From Hyphomicrobium_A sp964620915 (GTDB taxonomy: Bacteria > Pseudomonadota > Alphaproteobacteria > Rhizobiales > Hyphomicrobiaceae): 6,728 nt of DNA. Shown piece after piece: positions 1 to 5,985 of the stretch. Both the position numbers and the translations under genes were made by a program. The first letter of the stretch is position 1. Each line of letters starts with the position of its first letter. The notes below the pieces were generated by a model. The model saw nothing but the letters and a program-made list of their open reading frames with translations. It made no database searches and was not told the origin of the DNA. The stretch spans positions 1 through 6,728 of the forward strand of contig CAZUKP010000127.1 in assembly GCA_964620915.1 (NCBI GenBank). Reading direction: 5' to 3'.

Positions 1-1078
1 CACGCCGGACGTGGCGCGCAAGATAGTACATCGGGATAAGCGATGTATCGGCGAACGGTTCACCGGCGGCTGCAGCAATGCGCGGAAGATCGTTAGAAAT
101 ATCGGCTGAAACGTCGGCTCCATCGAAAGAAACGCCAAGATGGAGCGCCATTCTGCGGGCGTGATGTACCTCAGAGTAGCCGGCTTCGTTGAAGCCAAGA
201 GAATAACTCTTTACCTTCTGACGGGGAACCCATTTAGTCATTGCCGATACAACAATCGAACTGTCAACGCCACCCGACAAGAAGGCCCCAATAGGCACGT
301 CGGATACCAGCCGAAGCCGTACCGAATCCTCAACGTGCTGCTTCAACTCGTCCACCGCATCCGCTTCTCTTCGGAAACACCTCTTCTCACGAAAATGTTG
401 CGCAAGATCCCAATATTGACCGATCTCGATGGCTCCCCCCGCCTTGAAGCGGAGCCAATGTGCAGGAGGTAGTCGTTTGACGCCGCCAAGGATTGTTGAA
501 CTGCCAGTGATGTAGCTATTAGAAAGATAGATACCTAACGCTTTCTGGTTGAGCATCTGCGGCACGTTCCGATGTTGTGCCAGGGCTTGTAATTCGGAGG
601 CGAAAACCAATCCGCGCTCCCCAGGTCTCTCCCAATAGAAGAATGGCTTTTCACCGAACCGGTCGCGCGCGGCAAACAGTGTCTCAAGCTCGCAGTCCCA
701 AATGGCAAAGGCGAACATCCCATTCAGTTTTGACAGTGCGTCCGGACCTTCTCGCATATAGAGGCGCAAGAGAACCTCCGTGTCACAGCTGGTGACAAAG
801 CGCTCCGCCTTGGCTTCGAGGTCGGTTCTGAGCTCACGGAAATTGTAAATCTCACCGTTGAAAGCAATGACGTAACGACCGTCCGGCGACAGCATTGGTT
901 GGTCAGCTCTGCGGCTAACGTCTAAGATCGCAAGGCGTCGGTGCCCGATAACTGCAGAACGCCCTGCCCACACACCTCCGCCGTCAGGACCACGGTGGAC
1001 GAGGGAGCGCAGACATGCCTCCACATCTACACGGGACGGAAAGGCCGAGGTATTTATATCGCCTGCAATTCCGCACAT
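1..1078 (-). CDS. asnB: Asparagine synthase (glutamine-hydrolysing), AsnB type, C-terminus beyond the window
   Basis: The minus-strand reading frame is open from the ATG at 1078 to the left edge (359 codons). AsnB-family enzymes hydrolyse glutamine in an N-terminal class II amidotransferase domain and pass the ammonia to an ATP-activated aspartate in the C-terminal domain. The protein starts MCGIAG, so Cys2 is the amidotransferase nucleophile once Met1 is removed. HRGPDG (28-33), RRLAILD (47-53), NGEIYN (74-79) and the CDTEVLL segment (98-104) form the glutamine site. RFGEKPFFY (140-148) is the usual domain signature. SGGVDSS (268-274) is the ATP-pyrophosphatase P-loop, and EPFADTS (340-346) is a conserved synthetase-domain motif. 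Full family length is about 590-650 residues, so roughly 250 or more are missing. GGATGG lies 5-10 bases before the ATG and can serve as a ribosome site. In polysaccharide loci such homologues may amidate sugar acids rather than supply asparagine; that role is inferred from context only. Confidence 0.95.
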   Translation of the reverse strand, partial: MCGIAGDINTSAFPSRVDVEACLRSLVHRGPDGGGVWAGRSAVIGHRRLAILDVSRRADQPMLSPDGRYVIAFNGEIYNFRELRTDLEAKAERFVTSCDTEVLLRLYMREGPDALSKLNGMFAFAIWDCELETLFAARDRFGEKPFFYWERPGERGLVFASELQALAQHRNVPQMLNQKALGIYLSNSYITGSSTILGGVKRLPPAHWLRFKAGGAIEIGQYWDLAQHFREKRCFRREADAVDELKQHVEDSVRLRLVSDVPIGAFLSGGVDSSIVVSAMTKWVPRQKVKSYSLGFNEAGYSEVHHARRMALHLGVSFDGADVSADISNDLPRIAAAAGEPFADTSLIPMYYLARHVRR

Positions 1079-1097
1079 TTAGACCATCCAACAGCGC

Positions 1098-1106
1098 TTA
1101 TCCACA
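1098..1106 (+). promoter_or_regulatory. Perfect DnaA-box 9-mer upstream of asnB
   Basis: The plus strand reads TTATCCACA, identical to the high-affinity Escherichia coli DnaA box. It lies 20-28 bases upstream of the asnB start codon, in the gap between asnB and the IS110 remnant. A chance match to this 9-mer on either strand of a window this size has a probability of about 0.05. No second perfect box was found, so this is not an origin. It could mark DnaA control of asnB or be coincidence. Confidence 0.3.
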
Positions 1107-1181
1107 ACCGTCATTCTCTATCTTTTCTCTTTCAGGTAGGGCCTATATTGTTCCGGTGGAGAAGTACACCAAACAAATTTC

Positions 1182-1945
1182 AATGAGAAAAATATCTGCG
1201 AGGCGGTGCCGTGGCCGACGATGCGCTTCGTGCCGATCAAGAGCGAGGAATAGCAGAGCGTCCTCATACTGCATGAGGTTCAGGAAATTCTGATCCGTCA
1301 GCGACGATTCTGATTAATGCCTTGCGGGGGGCACCTGGACGAGTTCGGAATCGCCACTCGCCTGGGGAGAGTGAGCATGCTGGTCGCACTGGTCGAAGAT
1401 GAGAGTCACGACTTTATCGCGCTCGTTGCCAGGTCTGCGCCTCTCCCCCTGATCCAGTTTGCGCGAAGGGCATGAAAAGGTTAGCGAGAGGGACCAACAA
1501 TCCATGCCTTGGCACCGTTCAAAAAGTTGAGCCGACGCCTTGGGACAATTTCCGGCGTTGGCCCAATCACCGTCAGCGCCATCGTCGCGACCGTGACGGA
1601 CGCTTGGCTGTTCAAGTCCGGTCGACATTTCGCGGCTTGGCTTGGCCTTGTGCCGCGACAAAAACTCGTCTGGCGGAAAAGAGCGGCTCGGGCGCATCAG
1701 CAAGCAAGGCGATCCCTACATCCGGCGGCTTCTCGTGGTCGGCGCCCATACAGTGCTGCGCTTCAGCCGCAAAGGGAAGGCAGTTCCGACACTGAGGACG
1801 GCCGAATTGCTTAGCAAGAAGCCGTACACGGTTGTCGCGGTCGCCGATAGCACGGATAATCTGCGCTCGTGACGACCGGCAAGAGATTCGAAGCCCGTCT
1901 TGCCTCTCAAGAGGCGGATTTGTATCAGAGATGGTGAGGCGCTGA
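1182..1945 (+). pseudogene. IS110-family transposase remnant, multiply frameshifted
   Basis: IS110 transposases are DEDD-type recombinases with a RuvC-like N-terminal domain and a C-terminal transposase_20 domain with a catalytic serine. Six or more pieces in different frames line up in order. Frame of 1182: NEKNICEAVPWPTMRFVPIK then a TAG at 1251, continuing as QSVLILHEVQEILIRQR. Frame of 1307: ILINALRG. Frame of 1332: HLDEFGIATRLGRVSMLVAL. Frame of 1465: EKVSERDQQSMPWHRSK. Frame of 1509: SRRLGTISGVGPITVSAIVA followed by FKSGRHFAAWLGLVPRQ. Frame of 1663: NSSGGKERLGRISKQGDPYI, which includes the conserved GGKERLGRISKQGD segment, then RRLLVVGAHTVLR. A last shift near 1847 gives IARIICARDD and a TGA at 1943. 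Most of the N-terminal DEDD domain is missing, and matching upstream of 1182 (to about 1140) is too weak to call. Three of the shifts sit at homopolymers (G6 at 1326-1331, A5 at 1521-1525, A5 at 1660-1664), but the in-frame stop and the lost N-terminus argue for real decay rather than read errors. It cannot encode a working transposase. Confidence 0.9.
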
Positions 1946-2121
1946 TGGTGATGGCGAACGGCGTAGTACGCATCAGCAGAAGAAGTCCAGAACTCGCATT
2001 TTCATAAAGCTAGCAAAGTAGAAGGGCAACGGCTTTGGTGGTAAAATCGAGGAATTTGCAGCTTATCTTAGATAGAGATGCTCGGGCGCCGAAGGTCCGA
2101 AGAGCCTGGGGGCTGCGTGTT
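1946..2121. other. Gap between IS110 remnant and GNAT gene
   Basis: This holds the 3' flank of the IS110 remnant and the downstream side of the minus-strand acyltransferase gene. No open frame, clear terminator (stem plus T-run) or recognisable IS end was seen. The right end of the IS110 element probably lies somewhere here, but IS110 elements have no long terminal inverted repeats to mark it. Confidence 0.4.
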
Positions 2122-3180
2122 TCAAGTCAGCGGTTCACGTGGAGGGCGGACCGATGGAACATAGGCTCGGGAGAGTAAGTCCCAGTCCAACAGCGTTAAC
2201 CGAAAACGGTCCACCTGTTGCAGATCCGGGTTTTTTGTCAAAACTGTGATGGGTGTTTCGCCGCGGAGTTGAAACCCCGTTTGCAAGAGTCCTGCCAACA
2301 CCCCCGTTTCCGACGTCACGGCCATCAACTCCGTTACGTGAGAGAATGAGTTCCTTGAGATCTCCTGGAACGCCCTTCCAACGATCACACTCGTCTCTTC
2401 ATCGAGCCCCGCTGGCCCGTAATCAGCCAGCCGAAGTTGTTCCCCTATTTGGACCGTGTACAGGTACGCGATCGGCTCCGATCGTCTACTAAGAACGCAA
2501 CACAAAGACTTCTTAATTTCGGGGCACTTCGCAATGTGGGCGAGCAAGGCTGGGGATCTCAGGCTAACAGCCAGTCCCGGCGAAGCGTCGGGCCAGTCGG
2601 GCCATAAGAATGCAGGAATTTGCTCCGGCTCTCGAATCTCAATATCCCAGCCCGCCGGCAAGCCTACCTCGGGGGAAAATAACCTGCCAAGATTGCTACG
2701 CATGAAGCTAACAGGCGTTCTTTTAGGCGGGCGTCGTCCATACGGGGGCATCGGCTGCGTAAGAAACGAAATAGGGTTATAAGACCTAAAGCCGACGGCG
2801 GGAAGAATCTTTCGGGTCATCGAACTCCCCCCTATCGAGAAGCTGGCTGAGAACCCACCACAAAACTCTCGCAGAATCCTCATCCCAGCTCCGGGAGCGT
2901 CTTGGCGCGCTGCCCAGTCCACAAGATGAAAGCACGACATTTCCCCGAGTGACGTTAGGAGATGAATCGGCCAAATACATCCGTGAGCTAGCAGGGCCCC
3001 TTCCTTTTCGACCACGTGGCTCCGGCTGTTGCCGAACAATGGGTGGGGTGCCCAGTACTTCCAGTGGAGAAATCTCGAATCGAGCTCAGCTGAAGTCCCC
3101 GCAAGGCCAAAAGACTCCTTCATGAGATCAATGATGCGTGGCTCATCGGCAGGGGTTGTGGCACGTTGTATAAGGAACAT
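2122..3180 (-). CDS. GNAT-like acyltransferase of a polysaccharide locus
   Basis: An intact 352-codon frame. The N-terminal half looks like a GNAT fold. FLHWKYWAPHPLFGNSR (37-53) and the following strand with a basic/acidic turn, HVVEKEGALLAHG (55-67), match the start of polysaccharide-locus GNAT proteins. DWAARQDAPGAGMRILRE (88-105) resembles the acetyl-CoA-binding motif A (R/Q-x-x-G-x-G/A). The second half (about 205-335) could be a second GNAT-like unit, with IAYLYTVQIGEQLRLADYGP (237-256) and a closing RLTLLDWDL (327-335). That ending recalls the 'lT..D.D' end of these proteins. Tandem-GNAT or FemAB-like proteins of this size occur in exopolysaccharide and O-antigen clusters and are thought to acylate sugars or aminosugars; the substrate here is unknown. 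No signal peptide or membrane segment is seen, so it is probably cytoplasmic. The start at 3180 is fixed because an in-frame TGA lies two codons upstream; no good Shine-Dalgarno precedes it. Family assignment is fairly secure, function is not. Confidence 0.8.
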   Translation of the reverse strand: MFLIQRATTPADEPRIIDLMKESFGLAGTSAELDSRFLHWKYWAPHPLFGNSRSHVVEKEGALLAHGCIWPIHLLTSLGEMSCFHLVDWAARQDAPGAGMRILREFCGGFSASFSIGGSSMTRKILPAVGFRSYNPISFLTQPMPPYGRRPPKRTPVSFMRSNLGRLFSPEVGLPAGWDIEIREPEQIPAFLWPDWPDASPGLAVSLRSPALLAHIAKCPEIKKSLCCVLSRRSEPIAYLYTVQIGEQLRLADYGPAGLDEETSVIVGRAFQEISRNSFSHVTELMAVTSETGVLAGLLQTGFQLRGETPITVLTKNPDLQQVDRFRLTLLDWDLLSRAYVPSVRPPREPLT

Positions 3181-3419
3181 TTTTCAAGTCGACTGGAGTC
3201 GGGTGGATTATTTTGGCGTTCTGCCTGCAAAAGCGTTCTGTTGATCACATTCGCCTGGATAAATCGATATCAAATCAATCCAGACTCGGTCGTCTATATT
3301 ACGATAGTGGAATATTGAATGACCCCTTGCGGGTTGGGCAGCGACTGCCGTTTCATCACTACCTAGTTTTATTCTTGAGCACCTATCTCGTTTTTAACCG
3401 CGCCAAGGTTGCCGGCGCC
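3181..3419. other. AT-richer gap upstream of the GNAT gene
   Basis: This stretch is the promoter side of the minus-strand acyltransferase gene and the left flank of the IS630 remnant. It is visibly richer in A and T than its surroundings, as expected for a promoter region, but I could not find a -35/-10 pair with good spacing. Very degraded IS630 sequence may reach left to about 3375 (a possible FLSTY segment in the frame of 3420), but this is too weak to call. Confidence 0.4.
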
Positions 3420-3719
3420 TCCACTCTGATTGGAACATGGATAGCAGCAATTTGCGATAGCAGTAATTTGCCCGCCCATAGGGTCGGCGGGGTACGCCAG
3501 GCCATCGAGACAGCCGGCGCAAACCTCATCTAACTGCCGCCCTACTCACCGGTCTTCAATCCCATCGAGATGGCCTATGCCAAGATCAAAGCGTTGCTGC
3601 GCAAAGCCGCCGCACGCACCATCGATGATTTCTGGGACGCCATCGCCGAGGCCGTCGATCACTTCCCGCCAGGTGAATGCCGAAACTACTTCACTGCCGC
3701 CGGATATGACTACGAATAA
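3420..3719 (+). pseudogene. IS630-family transposase C-terminal remnant
   Basis: The frame ending at the TAA of 3717-3719 reads NLPAHRVGGVRQAIETAGAN, then LPPYSPVFNPIEMAYAKIKA, LLRKAAARTIDDFWDAIAEA and ECRNYFTAAGYDYE. This is the DDE_3 catalytic C-terminus of IS630 transposases. The NPIE motif carries the last catalytic acidic residue, and the normal end of the protein is preserved. The expected LIYLPPYSP is broken: the tyrosine codon is a TAA stop at 3531-3533. The second catalytic aspartate region (normally MDNLPAHK) is disrupted by a 16-bp tandem duplication at 3440-3471, which also shifts the frame. The N-terminal helix-turn-helix half and the first Asp are absent. It directly abuts an IS256 scrap, with no IR or TA duplication recognised. 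Confidence 0.9.
3440..3471 (+). repeat. 16-bp tandem duplication inside the IS630 remnant
   Basis: Positions 3440-3455 read GATAGCAGCAATTTGC and 3456-3471 read GATAGCAGTAATTTGC, two adjacent copies differing at one base. Deleting one copy lets the upstream frame (HSDWNMD) run into SSNLPAHR, close to the IS630 'GDIVVMDNLPAHK' consensus. The duplication is therefore a secondary lesion in the pseudogene, of the replication-slippage type. Confidence 0.85.
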
Positions 3720-3740
3720 GTCGAATCGGCTCTAGTTGAT

Positions 3741-3836
3741 GTCAAGGCCAAGCGGGCACTCCATGAGATCTGGATGGCCGAGACCAGGACCGACGCCGAG
3801 ACCGCCTTCGACGCCTTCGTCGAGATCTATGGCGCC
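3741..3836 (+). pseudogene. IS256-family transposase fragment (C-terminal third)
   Basis: Reading from 3732, the plus strand encodes KAKRALHEIWMAETRTDAET then AFDAFVEIYGA. This matches the helical segment of IS256 (Mutator-type) transposases just before the conserved 'KAV.CL.KDREALLAFYDFPAEHW..LRT.NPIES' block, which is absent here. Homology stops at the GGCGCC at 3831-3836, where sequence from another IS256 copy begins on the other strand, and an in-frame TGA follows at 3855. The fragment is about 32 codons from a protein of roughly 400 residues. Confidence 0.75.
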
Positions 3837-4025
3837 ATCGACGAACAAGGTAGATGATCTCGTACTCACTGAGATCGCGGCTGGCAGACTCCGGATAGTC
3901 TGGCCACAGCCGTCCGCCGATCTACGACACCGCCGTCTTCGACAGCAACAGCCGTCCCGTCTCGTCCTGGAAGGCTTCCTCGATATCGCGCGCCGATAGG
4001 CCGCGTGCCAGGGTCCGCCCCACAC
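3834..4025 (-). pseudogene. IS256-family transposase fragment (N-terminal half), inverted
   Basis: The minus strand encodes RTLARGLSARDIEEAFQDET, then GRLLLSKTAVS, a TAG at 3922-3924, and IGGRLWPDYPESASRDLSEY followed by EIIYL. After a one-base shift comes LFVDGA (3831-3848). This matches the IS256 subgroup with 'yvRGLSTRDIEdAf.d..GrllLsrtaVSeigerLw..Y..f..RDLSe.eivYLFVDGi'. The D of FVDG is the first residue of the DDE catalytic triad. The stop replaces the expected Glu codon (GAG to TAG). It is truncated straight after FVDG at the junction with the plus-strand IS256 scrap. Its subgroup motifs differ from those of the plus-strand scraps, so it probably comes from a different element. Confidence 0.8.
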
Positions 4026-4223
4026 CCAAACCAAATTTTTCAGCAAGTTTTAGACATAATCGATAAATTGTTCCACGGCGGCCGGACAAAGCGCAAGACT
4101 TCGTGAGTGACATCACATAGGCTTAAGATCGGGTCTCTACACGGCCTGGCCCTGTGGAGAGGCGCTGGCTTTTGAGAGTGATGCGAGCTTGAAGTCAGAG
4201 ACAAACTCTAGGTAGAGCAAGCC
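4026..4223. other. Unassigned stretch between IS256 scraps
   Basis: The minus strand upstream of the inverted IS256 fragment is open back to 4116, but its translation shows no motif I recognise beyond the IS256 part. From 4120 to 4223 I see no gene, RNA or clear promoter. It may contain the promoter of the downstream glycosyltransferase gene or further decayed IS sequence. Confidence 0.35.
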
Positions 4224-4290
4224 GGGCGTACCCTTCGCGAGATCATCACACACCTTTCGACGAGATCTACGATGTGCCCAAATCATCTCC
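4224..4290 (+). pseudogene. Probable IS256-family scrap (N-terminal region)
   Basis: From 4224 the plus strand reads GRTLREIITHL. After a shift at about 4257 it reads DEIYDVPKSSP (from 4259). Together these resemble the IS256 segment 'rGmTtREI..HLeEiYgVdvSP'. The match is short but keeps order and spacing (REI, HL, EIY, V, SP), and the nucleotides around ACGAGATCTACGATGT also resemble it. The start codon of the downstream glycosyltransferase (4272) lies inside this scrap. Confidence 0.45.
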
Positions 4291-5783
4291 GATCGCTTTC
4301 TTTCTGTGAGCGATGCTGGGCTTGGGCGAAGTTCGCAATAGGCGCAACAGCCATCGCAGTTGTCCTTGGAACCTGGATTGCTTCAATCTCCGAATCTCCA
4401 CTCAAAGGTGACGAATGGGGGACGTTGGACATGGGGTTCAACATTGCCACTCGTGGCGTATTTTCCAAGACAAATCCAGATGCGGATTCCGATTTAGAAT
4501 TTGTTCCTTCCAATTACCGTGAGCCTCTCCCGCCATTTTTGCTGGCATGCTGGATTAAACTAGTTAGTACCGTGCGCGGGCCACTATCATACGAGTTTCT
4601 CAAGGATGGGCCCGGTGTACGACTCGCAAAATTACCCAATATTGTTTGGGGTTTGGTTCTCTGTGCGAGTGTATTTGCCGCTCTGTTAGTCGTAACGCAT
4701 AAATACATCATAGCAGCACTCGGCGCAGTGATTGTTGGTCTTGCCCTCGATGTCGACACGCTTCTCACCGAGCCTGCGGCGGCAGCGCTGCTTGGACTCA
4801 CGTCTTTCCTCTGCATGATGTCAGTACGAAGCGGGCAACGCGGATACTACCTTCTCTCCGGTTTGAGCCTTGGCCTTTTGATTCTCACCAAGGTAATCTT
4901 TTTCTACATCGCACTAGCTCTAACCGGCGCGGTGATCGCGTTATTAGCCCTCCAGTGGTCTAGGGGCATCGATATTCGGAAGGGAGCGAAGGGGATGCTA
5001 ATGTTGATTCTCGGCGTGGCGATAATCCTTGGGCCCTGGATGACAAGAAACGTGTACCACTTTGGTGCGCCTCAGATCACCCAGCGAAGTGGGATAGTCC
5101 TTCTGTTGCGGGCGCGTTACGACCAGATGAACTGGACTGAATTCAAAGGAACTTTTTATGTTTGGGCACCCAACAAGCGAGTGCAGAAGTTTATTGGAAA
5201 GTATTTAAGCTTCAACAAGGCCGATCTCAAAAAGGGTGGAAGGCTGCAACGCCTGCTCGAAACCCAGTCAGATTTTAGGAACGAAGACATTGCGGCCGAA
5301 GAAGCGGGATTGCCCGAAGCGGCAACCACTTATTATTTTCGTGCCCGCGCCGAGCTAGTACAAGTCACAAAGGACCTGGAGCGGAAGGGGCTTCCCAATC
5401 CGCAGATGGCAGCTGATGCCGAGTTGAGAAGGCGGGCTTTGGATGTGATACTCAACAATCCAGCCAGACACACGATCATGATGTTGCCATTCATCTGGCG
5501 TGCGGCATTGCTCATCGCTCCGATTCTGATCTTGTTCACGGTTCTGGCCGTCTGGTGGCGCCGCTCAGATCTTGTTGTCTACTCGTTGCCGGCGCTGGCA
5601 ATGGTGGCTGTCCATGCGGTGGCCTCGCACAACGAACCCCGTTACAATGCGCCCGCAGGCCCCATCACGGTCGTCTGCGCTCTCTTCTTGGCGTGGCAGC
5701 TTGCTCTTTGGCTGACGAAAGACAAATACGCGGCCCGAAAACCTCAAAGCAAGAATCCCGGAGATGTCTCTCACTCAGGCTGA
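4272..5783 (+). CDS. Multi-pass membrane glycosyltransferase, GT-C / GT39-like
   Basis: A 503-residue integral membrane protein. GT39/PMT_2-type enzymes move a sugar from a polyprenyl-phosphate donor to an acceptor on the outer face of the cytoplasmic membrane. About ten hydrophobic segments can be seen, at roughly 20-39, 124-142, 146-164, 169-184, 192-208, 210-229, 241-257, 405-427, 433-450 and 461-482. The first periplasmic loop after segment 1 has KGDEWG (45-50), the usual place of the acidic catalytic residue. It continues with YREPLPPFLLACW (82-94), matching the family's REPLyPlfLa. LLTEPAAA (164-171), the WMTRN-FGAP segment (256-266) and EPRYNAPAGP (454-463) are further family hallmarks. 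A hydrophilic region (about 275-400) separates the last three segments. The ATG at 4272 is the only start that keeps segment 1; a weak GAG lies about 8 bases before it. The first 15 or so residues (two early Cys, three Trp/Cys-rich turns) may derive from IS256 sequence. Specificity is unknown. Confidence 0.8.
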   Translation: MCPNHLRSLSFCERCWAWAKFAIGATAIAVVLGTWIASISESPLKGDEWGTLDMGFNIATRGVFSKTNPDADSDLEFVPSNYREPLPPFLLACWIKLVSTVRGPLSYEFLKDGPGVRLAKLPNIVWGLVLCASVFAALLVVTHKYIIAALGAVIVGLALDVDTLLTEPAAAALLGLTSFLCMMSVRSGQRGYYLLSGLSLGLLILTKVIFFYIALALTGAVIALLALQWSRGIDIRKGAKGMLMLILGVAIILGPWMTRNVYHFGAPQITQRSGIVLLLRARYDQMNWTEFKGTFYVWAPNKRVQKFIGKYLSFNKADLKKGGRLQRLLETQSDFRNEDIAAEEAGLPEAATTYYFRARAELVQVTKDLERKGLPNPQMAADAELRRRALDVILNNPARHTIMMLPFIWRAALLIAPILILFTVLAVWWRRSDLVVYSLPALAMVAVHAVASHNEPRYNAPAGPITVVCALFLAWQLALWLTKDKYAARKPQSKNPGDVSHSG

Positions 5784-5985
5784 ACTCGGTCCAACTCAAG
5801 TGGCCGCAATGGCGGCGACCACGCCGGTTATGATATTTGGTTGCAATTTATCTTGCCGAGATGCGATATCTCGCAAATACGCCTCAGTGAAAACAAGTCA
5901 TTCAAACGTTGCAGAGCGACTCCTCCGAACATCGAAGATTATAGCACTAATAGATGTCGCGACTCAGCACCGCACAAAATGAACT
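5784..5985. other. Gap between glycosyltransferase and rfbF
   Basis: This 202-base spacer has no convincing gene. A frame from 5764 is open through most of it but shows no family motif and overlaps the end of the glycosyltransferase gene. The spacer is long enough for its own promoter ahead of rfbF, though no good -35/-10 pair was found. It contains the inverted repeat listed separately. Confidence 0.4.
5853..5876. promoter_or_regulatory. Inverted repeat upstream of rfbF
   Basis: The sequence TTGC-C-GAGAT-gcgat-ATCTC-GCAA forms a nine-pair stem with one bulged C and a five-base loop. No T-run follows on either strand, so a classical intrinsic terminator is unlikely. It could be an operator or a weak RNA hairpin between the glycosyltransferase gene and rfbF. 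The case rests on symmetry only. Confidence 0.3.

Noticed and set aside
140..472. 110-codon plus-strand frame
   Set aside because: It is the antisense shadow of the asnB synthetase domain, which carries clear catalytic motifs on the minus strand.
1140..1200. Possible promoter for asnB (TTGGTG, 17 bases, AATATA on the minus strand)
   Set aside because: Only three of six bases match in each hexamer and the region is IS110 sequence; not better than chance.
1314..1703. 129-codon open frame on the minus strand
   Set aside because: It is antisense to the IS110 remnant, whose coding pattern explains the sequence; its translation shows no family motif.
3732..4046. 104-codon minus-strand frame rich in Arg and Gly
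   Set aside because: It crosses the inverted IS256 junction; only its LFVDGA part is meaningful, as a frameshifted piece of the IS256 fragment.
5841..5869. Possible promoter for rfbF (TTGCAA, 17 bases, CGATAT)
   Set aside because: The -10 hexamer is poor, matching the consensus at only two positions.
5764..5982. 72-codon plus-strand frame in the spacer before rfbF
   Set aside because: It overlaps the end of the glycosyltransferase gene, has no recognisable motif and no good ribosome site.
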